A stretch of 64,000 bases of DNA from the NCBI GenBank assembly GCA_020466095.1, contig CM035806.1, forward strand, positions 111,879,401 through 111,943,400, written 5' to 3'. Under the pieces are notes generated by a model, which did no database searches, was not told where the DNA came from, and saw only the letters and a program-made list of their open reading frames with translations. This DNA comes from Chlorops oryzae (taxonomy: Eukaryota; Arthropoda; Insecta; Diptera; Chloropidae). The first letter of the stretch is position 1; each line of letters starts with the position of its first letter. The position numbers and the translations under genes are program-made. Shown one piece after another: positions 44,848 to 56,718 of the stretch.

Positions 44848-46073
44848 ACAGGTTGGCTGATAAGTCCCCGGTCTAACAAAGAAAAACACATTTTTTTGTC
44901 AAAATTCGTTTTTATTATTCAACATAGTTCCCTTCAAGAGCGATACAACGATTATAACGACCTTCCAATTTTTTGATACCATTTTGGTAGTACTCCTTCG
45001 GTTTTGGCTCAAAATAGGCCTCAGTTTCGGCGATCACCTCTTCATTGCAGCCAAATTTTTTCCCTGCGAGCATCCTTTTGAGGTCTGAGAACAAGAAAAA
45101 GTCGCTGGGGGCCAGATCTGGAGAATACGGTGGGTGGGGAAGCAATTCGAAGCCTAATTCATGAATTTTTGCCATCGTTCTCAATGAATTGTGGCACGGT
45201 GCGTTGTCTTGGTGGAACAACACTTTTTTCTTCTTCATATGGGGCCGTTTTGCCGCGATTTCGACCTTCAAACGCTCCAATAACGACATATAATAGTCAC
45301 TGTTGGTGGTTTTAGTCCTTCTCAAGATAATCGATAAAAATTATTCCATGCCCATCCCAAAAAACAGAGGCCATTACTTTGCCAGCGGACTTTTGAGTCT
45401 TTCCACGCTTCGGAGACGGTTCACCGATCGCTGTCCAACCGCAAAAACTCGGGTGTATTGCGAGTTAACAGCTGCAAACACCGCTCAGAATCATCAACAC
45501 GTTGTTGTTTTTGGTCAAATGTGAGCTCGCGCGGCACCCATTTTGCACAGAGCTTTTTCATATCCAAATATTGATGAATGATATGACCAACACGTTCCTG
45601 TGATATCTTTAAGGCCTCTGCTATCTCGATCAACTTCATTTTACGGTCATTCAAAATCATTTTGTGAATTTTTTTGATGTTTTCGTCGGTAACCACCTCT
45701 TTCGGGCGTCCACTGCGTTCACCGTCCTCCGTGCTCATTTCACCACGCTTGAATTTTGCATACCAATCAATTATTGTTGATTTCCCTGGGGCAGAGTCCG
45801 GAAACTCATTGTCAAGCCAAGTTTTTGCTTCCACTGTATTTTTTCCCTTCAGAAAATAGTATTTTATCAAAACACGAAATTCCTTTTTTTCCATTTTTTT
45901 TACAATAACAAAAGTTTCTTCACAAAAGACGCTCTATCTCACAAACTAATTGACTTACAGACGTCAAATTTTGACACGAATCATTTGAAGGTTGCCACTA
46001 TATAAAAATAATATGCATTTAATACTAGCGACGCCATCTATGTGTCAGACCGGGGACTTATCAGCCAACCTGT
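44848..46073 (-). mobile_element. Himar1-like (irritans subfamily) mariner, internally deleted
   Basis: The terminal repeats ACAGGTTGGCTGATAAGTCC and its complement are those of the horn-fly Himar1 group, flanked by TA at 44846-44847 and 46074-46075. The length is 1,226 bp against about 1,258 bp for Himar1 as I recall it. The transposase is broken (next entry). Confidence 0.92.
44915..45894 (-). pseudogene. Himar1-like mariner transposase, first catalytic Asp deleted
   Basis: The N-terminal DNA-binding half (45894 to about 45430) reads cleanly, starting MEKKEFRVLIKYYFLKGKNT, and includes the WVPRELTF linker. At about 45430 the reading jumps from PEFLR to the WTAIGEP region, losing roughly 23 codons that carry the first catalytic Asp of the family. 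A second indel near 45330 (after IDYLEKD) breaks the frame. The C-terminal half (45325-44915) keeps the second and third Asp in HQDNAPCH and SPDLAPSDFF. The enzyme cannot be active, but the DNA-binding half could in principle still be made. Confidence 0.92.
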
Positions 46074-46384
46074 TATATTGTCACCATTCTTGTGTAGACG
46101 TTTTATAATGCAGTTGCTGTAAAACAGACGTGTGTACACACAGTGTTATTCAATTCCCTCTATCTAACACAAAACACAATCTACACTCACACACAATCAT
46201 ACACACAATCCATTGTTCTCATTACTAGTCCAATCTCTTAATAAATTAGTCTTCGAATTAATATTGACTCGTTCGCACGCTTGTTTAATTCGTGTCATTC
46301 TGTGACGGTCGCAATTTTTAGTTTTCTTAATTGAAAGGCAATTAGAACCTTTCTAGTGCGTAAACCAACGCGCGAACATTTTTG
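46074..46384 (+). repeat. Probable 5' LTR remnant of the second BEL/Pao element
   Basis: The 300-bp stretch precedes a primer-site-like sequence and contains CACAC-rich tracts and AATTAATATTGACTCG. Its left edge is obscured by the mariner insertion at 46073. No 3' LTR is available for comparison, so this is positional inference. Confidence 0.35.
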
Positions 46385-46402
46385 TGACCCCGACGTGATC
46401 GG
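46385..46402 (+). other. Primer-binding-site-like sequence of BEL/Pao element
   Basis: TGACCCCGACGTGATCGG follows the presumed LTR, similar to the TGGTGACCCCGACGTG sequence I associate with BEL-type elements. The exact LTR end is not proven. Confidence 0.4.
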
Positions 46403-46428
46403 GTCAAGTTTCTTAGCAATTCGGAACT

Positions 46429-47199
46429 TAAAAATTCCTATTTGAATAGACTCCAGCGGCACCCAAATGAAATGGCTAGGTGCTTACCCTCTACTTCAAC
46501 GCATTCGAGGCGAAGAAGAAACGATCGCCCGACCGCTACATACGCACTACAAGTCGAGCGGCGAGGTTCACGACATTCGTCCCCCGTCGTTGGTCTCCGA
46601 CAGCATCCCCGTCGATGACGAATCCAGTTTACGATGACCGTTCTGCGTCGCTTGACTTTCGACTTAATCCCGTCGGTAACGTTGCCATAACGGCTCGCGA
46701 GCTGTCGATTTGTCTCCGACTGTGCTCCCCGTCGACGACGTATACGACGACGGATTTCAATAGCCTCGCCTCGCACGATTCTACGGCAATCGGCTGCCAA
46801 TTGTACCCAATATGGGCTCCGTCGACATTCGACAGTTAAAGCAACATTGGCACAAACCGCCCAACCACGAAGAAGCTGTTTTGTTTGCCACAGCATCCCC
46901 CGTTTTAAAGCCGGCACTGCAATACACTCCTCGACACACACGAAATGTGTTGTGAGCCTCGTATTCAAACCGGCACCAACACCCTACTTCGGAAACATCG
47001 CTCCAAACGGCACACGAAAATATTACTTAAGCCCGGCTAGAAGGTTCGAAGCGCGTTTTTGCCAATATCGCTATATAAATTATGAATAAATTTTTTTGTA
47101 GTGAAATTTTGTATTAGTTTAAGATTTTAAAACATATTTTTAGTTCTTTAGATTAAAAGGATTCAATATAAAAATAACCGCAAAAAAAAAAAAAAAAAA
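46429..47199 (+). mobile_element. Poly(A)-tailed retroposed insert of unknown origin
   Basis: The segment ends in 18 A (47182-47199). TTCGGAACT flanks it at 46420-46428 and 47201-47209, and the match extends to about 17 bp with two differences. An AATAAA lies near 47086. This is the signature of LINE-mediated insertion. The body is GC-richer than its flanks and has open frames on both strands (46480-46839 plus, 46968-46438 minus) that I do not recognise. Confidence 0.6.
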
Positions 47200-47551
47200 T
47201 TTCGGAACTCTAAAATTGAAAAAAAAGGGTTAAACTTTCACCGTGAAAATTAACCGACTGTACTTCGTGCAAATTAATAGCGCTTGAAGTCATCGAATGT
47301 TGTGCAAGAACAACACGTGTGCCGTTATCTGTAGCAATCCACAAGCTCATTGCGTTGGAGCATCACATAACGAATAAGTGCACAAGCAAATGCGATAAAT
47401 AAGGCACACATAACTTTATTGCGGTTACTTAGAGATGTCGTGACCTTGTCCGTGGAATTTAACAACCGTTATCCTCATTGAGTTGGTCGTGGACATTCAA
47501 TAGCCATTGAATTCAAATAAATCACTTTTACGGAATTTAACAGTAGGCAAA

Positions 47552-49222
47552 ATGTCAAATCCGGACCCAAGAGAAGATGAAGAGGGTACATCAAATAAAA
47601 CTAACTGCGTTCCGAGTAGTGTTGTAATGCTAGCTGAATTCAAGACAACTCGTAAAAACTCTAAAGGTGGCATGACGCGCGTGTTAAATGCAGTTGAGTC
47701 GAATCCGTTAATGTCGATTGCCGAGTTAGAATGCCGGCTGGGGGTGCTGGAATCGTATTAAAAGTTCTTCTCTGATACGCAGCTCCAAATTGAACGCATT
47801 GATAATAAAAATACGGGTCGCGGCGAGATTGATGAAACGTATATCAAAGCTAAAATACTAATCCTTTCGCTGCTTGGTGAACATCGCGCGTCCGTGTTGA
47901 ACACAAGCATTCCAGTAGTTAACTCATTAGGTGCGAAATCATCAAATCATTTGTTGCCCAGTATCTCGCCCCCAAAATTCGATGGGAAGTATTCTGAATA
48001 TAAGGGTTTTCTGGGAACCTTTAACATGTTGGTTGGAAGAAACGATCAAATCTGCATAACAGAAATATTCAATCTACTGCTCCAATGTTTATCAGGGCAG
48101 GCTCGCGAAGCAATTTCAATGTTTTCAATAAGCAATGAGAATTATTTAAACGCACTGAAACGTTTGGATGAACTCTACAACAACGATTTCATAATATTCA
48201 TGGATCATATTCGTTGTATCTTCGATATCGCTAAGGTGGACAAACCTGTACAATCCTCGCTTCGGTCATGGGTTGACAAAGCTACTGCAACTTACAGTGC
48301 CATGAAAACAATTGACACACACAAACAAATATCTGACTCACTCATCATCAACATCGTCATGTCAAAGATAGATGCGAACACCAAATCGAAATGGCAAGAG
48401 ATCATGAGCTTTCAGCAGCTCCCTACATGGTCCGACTTCAGCAGCTTTCTGGATCGCAGATGTCAACGATTGGAGGCAGCAATCACGGCAACGCCAAACC
48501 AAACTGAACAAAAAGGTAATGATGGGGCGAAAAAGAAAAATTCAGCTACTTCGCATGTCAATTCAAAAAAGGCATCACCACAACGGTTTTGTGAGATTTG
48601 TCAAAAGGATGGCCATGCCATCTACAGCTGTGCTGAATTCGCTTCCTGGAAGTATGCACAGCGTAAAGACAAAATCACTCAAATCAGTCTTTGCACAAAC
48701 TGTTTCAGCAAGGGCCATACGCAAAGCAATTGTAAATCGTCGTTTTCTTGCAAATACTGCAAGAAAAAACATCACTCGATGCTTCATAATTTCGAGATCA
48801 AACCCAAGCCTTCGGAAAATATCGAATCGTCATCCAACGAAATTTCAGCAAATCAAGTTCAGTCAGTGAACTCAAAGGTTGTCCTCGCAACAGCTGTAGT
48901 CTTAGTCAAAGACAGAGCAGGTGTTTACCACGTATCTAGAGCATTGCTCGACAGTTGTTCCCAGGTCAATTTCATGCAAGAGTCGTTGGCGTCCGCACTC
49001 AAACTGAAGTGCTCTAAATCATATACGGAAATCAATGGCATCAACAACTGTAAAACAAAAATAAATGCTGCAACGCAAACGACTATAAGGTCACACATAA
49101 GCGGCTACGAGGCAACGTTGGAATTCCTCATATTGCCAAATGTGTCGAATTATCAGAATTTCAGCTTAAATTTCGCAAGTAAGAATATGCCGCGGAACCT
49201 AGAACTAGCCGATCCTAATTAA
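47552..49222 (+). pseudogene. BEL/Pao gag and protease start, one in-frame stop
   Basis: It starts at the ATG at 47552. A TAA at 47759-47761 is the only interruption before 49222, since the frame is the same on both sides. The DUF1759 region begins with PPKFDGKYSEYKGFLGTFN (about 47970-48030). Three cysteine-rich fingers follow (CEICQKDGHAIYSC, CTNCFSKGHTQSNC, CKYCKKKHHSML; 48590-48790). The protease domain then begins, but the expected DSGS reads DSCS in RALLDSCSQVNF near 48950, a change next to the catalytic Asp. Confidence 0.82.
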
Positions 49223-52200
49223 TTGGAGGTGAAGTGTTTTTTGAGCTACTTGCGGTGGGTCAAATAAAGCTAGGAGACGGCCTGCCAATGCTACAAAAAT
49301 CAGTTCTGGGTTGGTTTGTAGTCGGCAGGTGCCCGAATCAGATGTCCACTGCAGTAACAACAACAGCAACAAGTTGTGAAATTTCATCAGATCCAATTGA
49401 TCAGTCGATTCAAAAATTTTGGCATATAGAAGAAGCGAGCGTAAAGGCAGAAAAATGGACTACAGAGCAATCAAGGTGCGAAAACTTCTTCTTGCAAACT
49501 GTGGCGGTGCAAGGTGATGGACGCATTGTGACCAGACCGGTTTAAAACACTTGCTACTGAATTAGGGCAGTCATATAACATAGCGAAACGACGTTTGCAC
49601 ACACTCGAATCAATATTGATGAAACATGACACACTCCGCTCGGAATACCACAAATTCATGCGTGAATACCTGAGCTGAATCACATGGAACTCGCATCGAC
49701 TGTTGACACTTCCAAACCACATTGCTATATACCGCACCATTACGTTTTAAAGCCAGGAAGTATAAGCACAAAATTAAGGGTGGTGTTCGATGCATCCTAC
49801 AAAACCGATTCCGGCGTATCATTAAATCAGACACTAATGGTGGGCCCTACTATTCAAAACGAACTTCTAATCACATTACTGCGCTTCCGAACTCATCGCT
49901 ACGCACTCACAGCAGACATCACTAAGATGTACAGACAAGTGCTCATTGCAAGCGAAGATAGACCATATCAACTCATATTGTGGCGAGAGCATACATCGCA
50001 GCCCATCCAAACCTTCGCTCTTCGGACGGTTACGTATGGAACGTCAGCTGCTCCATATCTGGCGATTCGGAGCCTGAACTATGCAGCCGATTTACATGAA
50101 CATCAATTTCCTATTGGTGCCAACATTGTAAGAGACGACTTTTATGTCGATGATTTATTGACAGGAGCAAGCTATCTTGAAACGTTAGTAAAAATCCGCT
50201 ATGAAGTTACGTCGCTGCTTCAACATGCGGGATTTTCACTTACAATATGACACTCAAATAACCAAAACATCATCAATCCGTTGTGTAGTTAATCGGCCAA
50301 GCCCTTCAAAATCACTGAGGCAGATTGTACAAGCACATTGGGCATGCTCTGGTATCCTGAGTCCGATCAATTTCATTTCGTCCATAAGTCCATCACATCG
50401 TCGCCGAAATGCTGCAAGAGGTCGATATTGGCACAAGCATCAACACTCTTCGATCCCATGGGGCTGCTAAGTCCACTCATAATTCGCGTTAAAATCCTTC
50501 TGCAGGAACTATGGATCGCAAAGGTTGACTGGGATGAATCCGTGCCACAAACTATTGAAACAACCTGGAGGAATTTTTTAAATGATTTGAAAAATCTATC
50601 AATGATTCACATACCATGCTTCGTCTTATGCCCACATTTTGTAGAAATCGAAATCCATGGTTTCTGCGACGCTTCAAAACGAGCGTATGGTTGTGTATTC
50701 TACGTTCGATGTCAAACTGAGTCCGGTGACGTCACGTCAAAAATTCTTTTATCAAAGTCTCGAGTCGCTCCATTGAAAATAAAAACAATCCCTCGGCTGG
50801 AGCTGTGCGCCGCGCATCTGATGGCAAAGGTGTGGCAGAGGTCAAGAACAAACTTCCAATATCATACTCTTCAACTGTATTTTGGTGTGACTCTAAGGTC
50901 GTTCTACACTGGTTAAAAATGCATTCATCAGTTATGGCAACGTTTGTAGGAAATCGGATTGCAGATATTCAAGAGTCGCTGCCTGAAGTCACATGGAGAC
51001 ATGTTTCAACGGATAAAAACCCGGCGGATATGGTATCCAAAGGTATTACAGTTGCACATCTCGTCACTTCGGACTGGTTGATCAGGCCAAAATTCCTACT
51101 GCAGCCTAGAAATGAGTGGCCACCCAACATCGTCGATAATCTGTCTTCAGAAGAGGGGCTGCTTGAAAAATGCAAGCACACTCATAAATGTGAAAGTAGT
51201 GAAATCAGCTATTATCAACCATTCATCGCTTCAGCAGTTATCCAAAATTGTTGCGCACGTTTGGGTACATATCCCGGTTCATTCGCATCAAATGTCGTCA
51301 CGTAACACTTGCGGGCACCGTATCTGCAGCCGAGATGAACATCGCCTTAAAACACATAATTGCGATTATTCAAAGGCAACATTTTCAAGAGGAAATTAAT
51401 TATCTTAACAGGGACAAAGAAGTACAAGGACCGCTTCGGTCTTTGGCACCATTTATCGACAAAGGAGATCGCTTCGAACTCTTAGGTGTAGGCGGCAGAC
51501 TAAAGAATTCGGATATGCCGTACGACTCAAAACACCAATGGCTGTTACCGAAGGCCGACAAATTTACAACTACACTGGCTAGGCACATGCATTTGCAAAA
51601 TTATCACTCTGGACCGACCTCATTGGCAGCTATCATCAGACAACAATTTTGGATTGTCAATATTAGATCCATCGTTAGGCGTATTGTCAACGAATTCATT
51701 CACTGCACACGATATCGGCCGAAGCTTGCACAACAGTTTATGGGAAATCTGACAGAATATTGAGTCACAAGTGGCAGACCGTTTCAACATTGCGGTGTGG
51801 ACTTTTGCGGACCGATTTCAACGTACCTTAACATTCGCGGAAAGGTACCATACAAGACATACATCGCTGTGTTTGTATGCCTATCATCCAAGGCGGTTCA
51901 TTTGGAGCCAGTGTCGTACCTCTCCACAAATGCATTTCTCGAAGCTTTAAAACGTCTAATAGGGCGTAGAGGCATACCGTCGCGCATCATATGTGACAAC
52001 GCGACCAATTTTGTTGGAGCTGCATCCGCGTTAAAACATCTACGTGAACAATTCTTTAAGAGTCTCACATAAATGCTATAAATCAGTTTTGTGTCTTTCA
52101 TTTTATTAAATTTCAGTTTATACCACCACGTGCATCCCACTTTGGGGGTATCTGGGAGGCTGCAGTCTAGGTCACAAAGGGACACTTGCTTAAAACTTTG

Positions 52201-52558
52201 GGGTCATCCCGGCTTACGGTCGAAGGATTATCAACGGCTTTAGTTGAAATCGAGTCTATTATGAATTCCCGACCAATTTGTGCTGCCTCAAACGATCCCA
52301 ATGATTTCGAAGCGTTGACTCCAGGACATATGCTTATCGGCGGCAATCTAAAGGCTATACCAGGGCCGGGCCATACCGAATCTGAATTACCCTACCTCCA
52401 AAGATGGCAACGCATCAGTGCAATCAAGAACCACTTCTGGGAAAGATGGCGAAAGAAATATCTTCATGACTTACAAGGTCGTTCAAAATGGACATCGTCA
52501 AAGTCTAATGTTCAAATCGGTGCACTTGTACTGATTCATGAGGACAACTTGCCTCCAC
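49223..52558 (+). pseudogene. BEL/Pao pol, heavily frameshifted
   Basis: After a small deletion near 49215 (linker between protease and the FFELLAVGQIKLGDGL block) the reading hops among frames: 49234-49545, 49684-50250 (RT, YVDD at 50143-50154), 50338-50916 (RT end and RNase H with FCDASKRAYG), 50805-51305, 51248-51763 (integrase finger), 51797-52072 and 52186 to the gap. Integrase Asp, Asp and Glu are all kept (51800-51802, 51995-51997, 52156-52158), unlike the first BEL copy. At least six indels or stops exclude function. Confidence 0.82.
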
Positions 52559-52658
52559 NNNNNNNNNNNNNNNNNNNNNNNNNNNNNNNNNNNNNNNNNN
52601 NNNNNNNNNNNNNNNNNNNNNNNNNNNNNNNNNNNNNNNNNNNNNNNNNNNNNNNNNN
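52559..52658. other. 100-N assembly gap
   Basis: Exactly 100 N, breaking the second BEL element within its pol C-terminal region. Confidence 0.95.
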
Positions 52659-53132
52659 CTGCACAAAAGTAGGGCGGAAAAATATAATGCGGTTAGATAC
52701 TGTGTCCACCGGGAGCGTAACGGTCTACTTACTGGAGGGCTTTGGCTGGTTTGGACAACGCCGTCGGAGTCGCTGAGGAATGAAGGCTTTTGTTCGTTGC
52801 AACCGCGTCGTCGTAGTCGCAGAAGAACGATATGCGAAAAAAGAAACGTGGCTTTCTTCTTCTTCTCAATAATTTTATTACAACGTAACCGAAAATTTAT
52901 TATGCATAGAATGGTGTGCAATTACACAATTCTATTTGTTTGGAAAATAACGAGAAAAAAACTACTTTGATGAATTTGAAATGTATAAAAAAAAACTGAA
53001 CGATGTCCGAGATCACCGATAGAAGACGTGTTGATCGTTTCGCTGCTGGAACAAGAAGAGACTTCTAAAAACCCGGAAGTTCTCTTTTTCCGAATTTTCG
53101 GCCAAGCGAGCAAAACGTCAAAAATGTAAAAA
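52659..53132. other. No recognised gene after gap
   Basis: CGTCG-rich then AT-rich sequence. The minus strand has a 92-codon frame (53200-52922) whose first 23 codons lie in the inverted duplication. No family is recognised. Confidence 0.35.
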
Positions 53133-54357
53133 AGCAACGTCTCAAATGCTTCTATTTCACATTTTTCAGTTCCTTTTTGCAACTCAAATTCAAAACCCAT
53201 GATAAATAAATAGCAAGGAAAAAGAGACGGGATCAGATTAGCTCATAGGGAGTTAAGATTTCCAGTTTTCCCTTTTCTTCTTTTTTTCTTTCTTTCTTTT
53301 TTCTTCGCCATCACTCCTCTCCGCGCATTAAAAACACGTTCAGCCAGCAAATTGTTTTCGTTTTACCGCTAGAACCACTATTCCTTTTTGTCTTCCCGCC
53401 AGAACCGCTAAAATAGCTGATCTCATTTACGCGAGTCGATCATATTTTTTTTCTTTAACAAAACATTGAATATAAAAAAATAGAATGAAATCATTGTAAA
53501 TAAAAATGTATGCATGTATGCGAACCACTGAAGATTATAAGATAAAAATTTTAAATTTCTTTAAAACAGAAAAAAAAAAAAAATTTTTTTTCCAAAAATA
53601 TAAATAACAAGTAAGAAAGCTAAAGTCGGTCAAGCCCGACTTTGAAATACCCAGCGTCCCGACATTATGAGCGCACTATGTTTTGCTTCTCTATTTGTGG
53701 GCGTGGCAGTGGGAGGGCCACATAAATTATTTCCCTACACCTTTCATTCGCCTTGGTGAACCTATGTTGCGAATTTGAAGCTTCTACGCCTTTTACTTCG
53801 CAAGTTACGAAAATTCTCCATTTGTGGGCGTGGCAGTGGGCGGGCTACATAAATTTTTGTTCCTACACCTTTCATTTGCCTTGGTCAACCTATGTTGCGA
53901 ATTTAAAGCTTCTACGCCTTTAACTTCACAAGTTACGAAAAATCTTCATTTGTGGGCGTGGCAGGGGGCGGGCCAGAAAAATTTTTCGCCTACACCTTTC
54001 ATTTGCCTTGGTCAACCTATGTTGCGCATTTAAAGCTTCTACGCCTTTTACTTCACAAGATACGAAAAATCTCCATTTGTGGGCGTGGCAGTGGGCGGGA
54101 CATATAAATTGTTTTCCTACACCTTTCATTCGCCTTGGTCAACCTATGTTGCGAATTTGAAGCTTCTACGCCTTTTACTTCACAAGTTACGATAAGACCT
54201 TATTTGTGGGCTTATTTGTGGGCGTGGCTCACGGAGGGCGGCGTCAATTTTTTTCCAGGATGTGTCCCTTTTTGTAGTTTACCAGTACACCAAATATCAA
54301 TGAAATGTGTTGAGTGGTTCGCTAGTTACAGGAATTTTACTGAAAACACATTATATT
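53133..54357. repeat. Right arm of the 1.2-kb inverted duplication
   Basis: Reverse complement of 40445-41653, with a 16-bp direct duplication (CTTATTTGTGGG twice near 54200) as the main difference I see. Beyond 54357 this copy continues into the intact 5' end of the DINE-like repeat. Confidence 0.85.
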
Positions 54358-54652
54358 CATTTGTGGGCGTGGCAGTGGGCGGATGTCTCCCATTTTTACT
54401 TAGGATCATACTCGGATCCCGATATACCTGTGTGCCAAATTTCGACTTTATTGGTCCAGCCGTTTCGGAGGAGATCCGACCACGGACGGACGGACAGACG
54501 GACAGACGGACGGACGGACAGACGGACATGTCTAAATCGATTCAGTTTTTGATCCTGATCATTTCTATATATATATGTCTATATCTCCGGAGCTTAGTTC
54601 TCCCTGTTACAAGATTCGCACAAAACTAATATACCCCGCTTACGCTGGGTAT
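53608..54652 (-). mobile_element. DINE-1/Helentron-like repeat, complete, minus orientation
   Basis: On the minus strand it starts ATACCCAGCG at 54652 and has the (GTCY)n core at about 54484-54530. Five GCCACGCCCACAAAT units, a CGCTGGGTAT subterminal repeat, the GTCGGGCTTGACCGAC hairpin and CTTACTTG at 53608 complete the structure. Same family as 30656-31954. Confidence 0.78.
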
Positions 54653-55200
54653 AAAAAGCCAAAAATATGAACCAAATCAAATTGGTGAATTTTCTATATT
54701 GAAGTTTGACAAAAAAAAAAAAAACATAATGTGGTAAATATTAAACCCTAGATTTCCTGATAGGGATTAACGGTGTCTCATAGGTGACCAATGGACAGAC
54801 GAACGATACACTGATTAACGGACACAATGTACGGAATAAGGGGAGTACGCTCAAAATTTAACTTGGAGCATAGCGTACTCACAGGACTGGGTACCGCAGT
54901 GATGTACCCAGTGGGTGGGCCGCTCCTGCCTTCGGACAGTGACGTTAGGTGGAGTGCTAGATGGGTGGGACTTTTTTTTGTAGGATAGTAGGATGAATGA
55001 ACGAATGAATGAGGATGGTATGGGAGTGTGTGACGGGTGAATGAACTGAAGGTTGAGGCTTTTCCGCAAGGATTAAGGTGTGCATGTTAAAATTGGACAG
55101 TTAAGGTATTTGTGTATCCATACTTTCTTCCATTTCTTCCTTTTACTTACCTTCTCTATTGTTTTTCTCTCCTTTTGACATATATATTTTTTTTTGTTTC
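54653..55200. other. No gene recognised
   Basis: Low-complexity and unclassified sequence with no convincing open frame. Confidence 0.4.
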
Positions 55201-55205
55201 ATTAT

Positions 55206-55345
55206 TAGTTTTTTTTTTTTTTTTTGAATCCACCTTATCGACACAATTATTTCGTTTAGCTGATTGGGTTGATGTGCGGGGTGACAAAAGCCTACGCCCA
55301 AATACGGCGAGCTAGCCGCTATGCCACGTGTCGAACCGCCACTGC
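55206..55345 (-). other. Possible tRNA-derived SINE with poly(A) tail
   Basis: On the minus strand GTGGCATAGCGGCTAGCTCG resembles an A box region. About 100 bp further the sequence ends in a run of about 18 A (a T run at 55208-55225 on the plus strand). The B box is poor. The head resembles the fragment at 32367, so both could be the same SINE type. Confidence 0.3.
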
Positions 55346-55389
55346 CCACAACAACACGACCCTCAATCAGTTACAAATTCTAATCGGAC

Positions 55390-56057
55390 CCTTATATATA
55401 CGGTCAAATTCTAAGTTTCATTGAAATATTTCAATAAAGTCTGATTTTGAGGCATTTTTGGGATTTTTGTGACAGACCCTAGTACCAGAGGTACCCTTAA
55501 TAATGGTGCGATCGAAAGGAAGGACGTTACTGGCTATCAAGGAAGTATACGTGCCAATTTTTGTTCAAGGCCCATTGGTATTTCGGGAGTAGGAGTCAAT
55601 TTTTAAAAAACGCCCTTATGCCACGCCCACTTTTTCAATTTTTTTAAATCGTATTACTTGTCTTTAAACATGTTCAAATATCAAATTTCATCAAAATATC
55701 ATGAAAAACTTCGATTTTAGAGCAGTTTTTGTGATTTTCGTAACAGACCCTTGTACTGGAGGTACCCCTAGAAATGGTCCGATCGGGTCCATTCTCGAAC
55801 TTGTTCTTACTCATGTCCCCGTGAGCACACATACCAAAATTTGTCAAGATAGCTCAAATCCTTCGATAAGATAACTGTATACAAACAGACGGACAGACGG
55901 ACAGACAGACAGACGGACGGACATGTCTAAATCGAATCTCCTGGTGACGCTGATCATTTCTATATACATTTTGTATGGTCTATCTCAACTGGTTCTGGGT
56001 GTTACACACAACCCAACAAACGCAATATACCCTCGACACAGAGTGTGTCGGGTATAA
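55390..56057 (-). mobile_element. Second DINE-like family, minus orientation
   Basis: On the minus strand it starts TTATACCCGACACACTCTGT followed by a complementary GGGTATA stretch, and has a (GTCY)n core (about 55889-55922). Two diverged tandem units repeat ACAGACCC, GAGGTACCC, AATGGT and CGATCG at 55472 and 55741. Architecture matches the other DINE-like repeats but the sequence differs. I could not find its 3' hairpin end. Confidence 0.55.
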
Positions 56058-56718
56058 ACAACTGCATTTCGCTACTGTCAAACAACTTTTTTCACATTTG
56101 TTTTTGCAATAGCTTTCGCGTTAATTCAGCGACTAACGGTATTCTTGGCGTGGTTTTTGCGTTGCTCTGACTCTTTTCTATGAATTATAAAATCATTTCG
56201 TCAAAAATTTTTGAAGTGGTGAACTCAAAAGTCAAACATCGCGTATATTAATATATGGGCACTTCCGCAGGCCCTGAACGTACGTTCGTACGCTTTTGAT
56301 GTTAAAAAAAACATAGAAAACCAACATTCTGCGAACATTTTTGTCTGCAATTAGATAAAGTTTTGCGAGCTCTTTATATAGTGAAAAAGGCAGGCTACAG
56401 CGGGTTTTCGTTCTTATAATAATTCCAAAAAACATGCGGTCCCGAACGTACAAAAAATAGAAGTCGAATTTTGCTGAGTCTATTTAAATGAAAAACTCTG
56501 CGATGTGGAACGGAATTTTGGAAATCAGTTAATTTATTTTAAAAACGGATAGATGTAGCTTGCTTTTGGGTATTTTCACAACAAAATATCTCTATTGGTT
56601 TATTTACAATTACCTTAAGAACCGGTCGCGAACGTACGTTTTTTCCATGTAATTTTGTTTTAAGATTATCACCTTATATTATATCTTTATAAGATGATAT
56701 TCATTAAAGTTTTTTTTT

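Larger units (their letters stand above)
46385..52558 (+). mobile_element. Second BEL/Pao retrotransposon, 3' part lost in gap
   Basis: Gag, protease, RT, RNase H, integrase and DUF5641-like coding follow in BEL/Pao order. The leader is split by the retroposed insert. No env is visible before the N run. It carries many more lesions than the first BEL copy. Confidence 0.85.
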
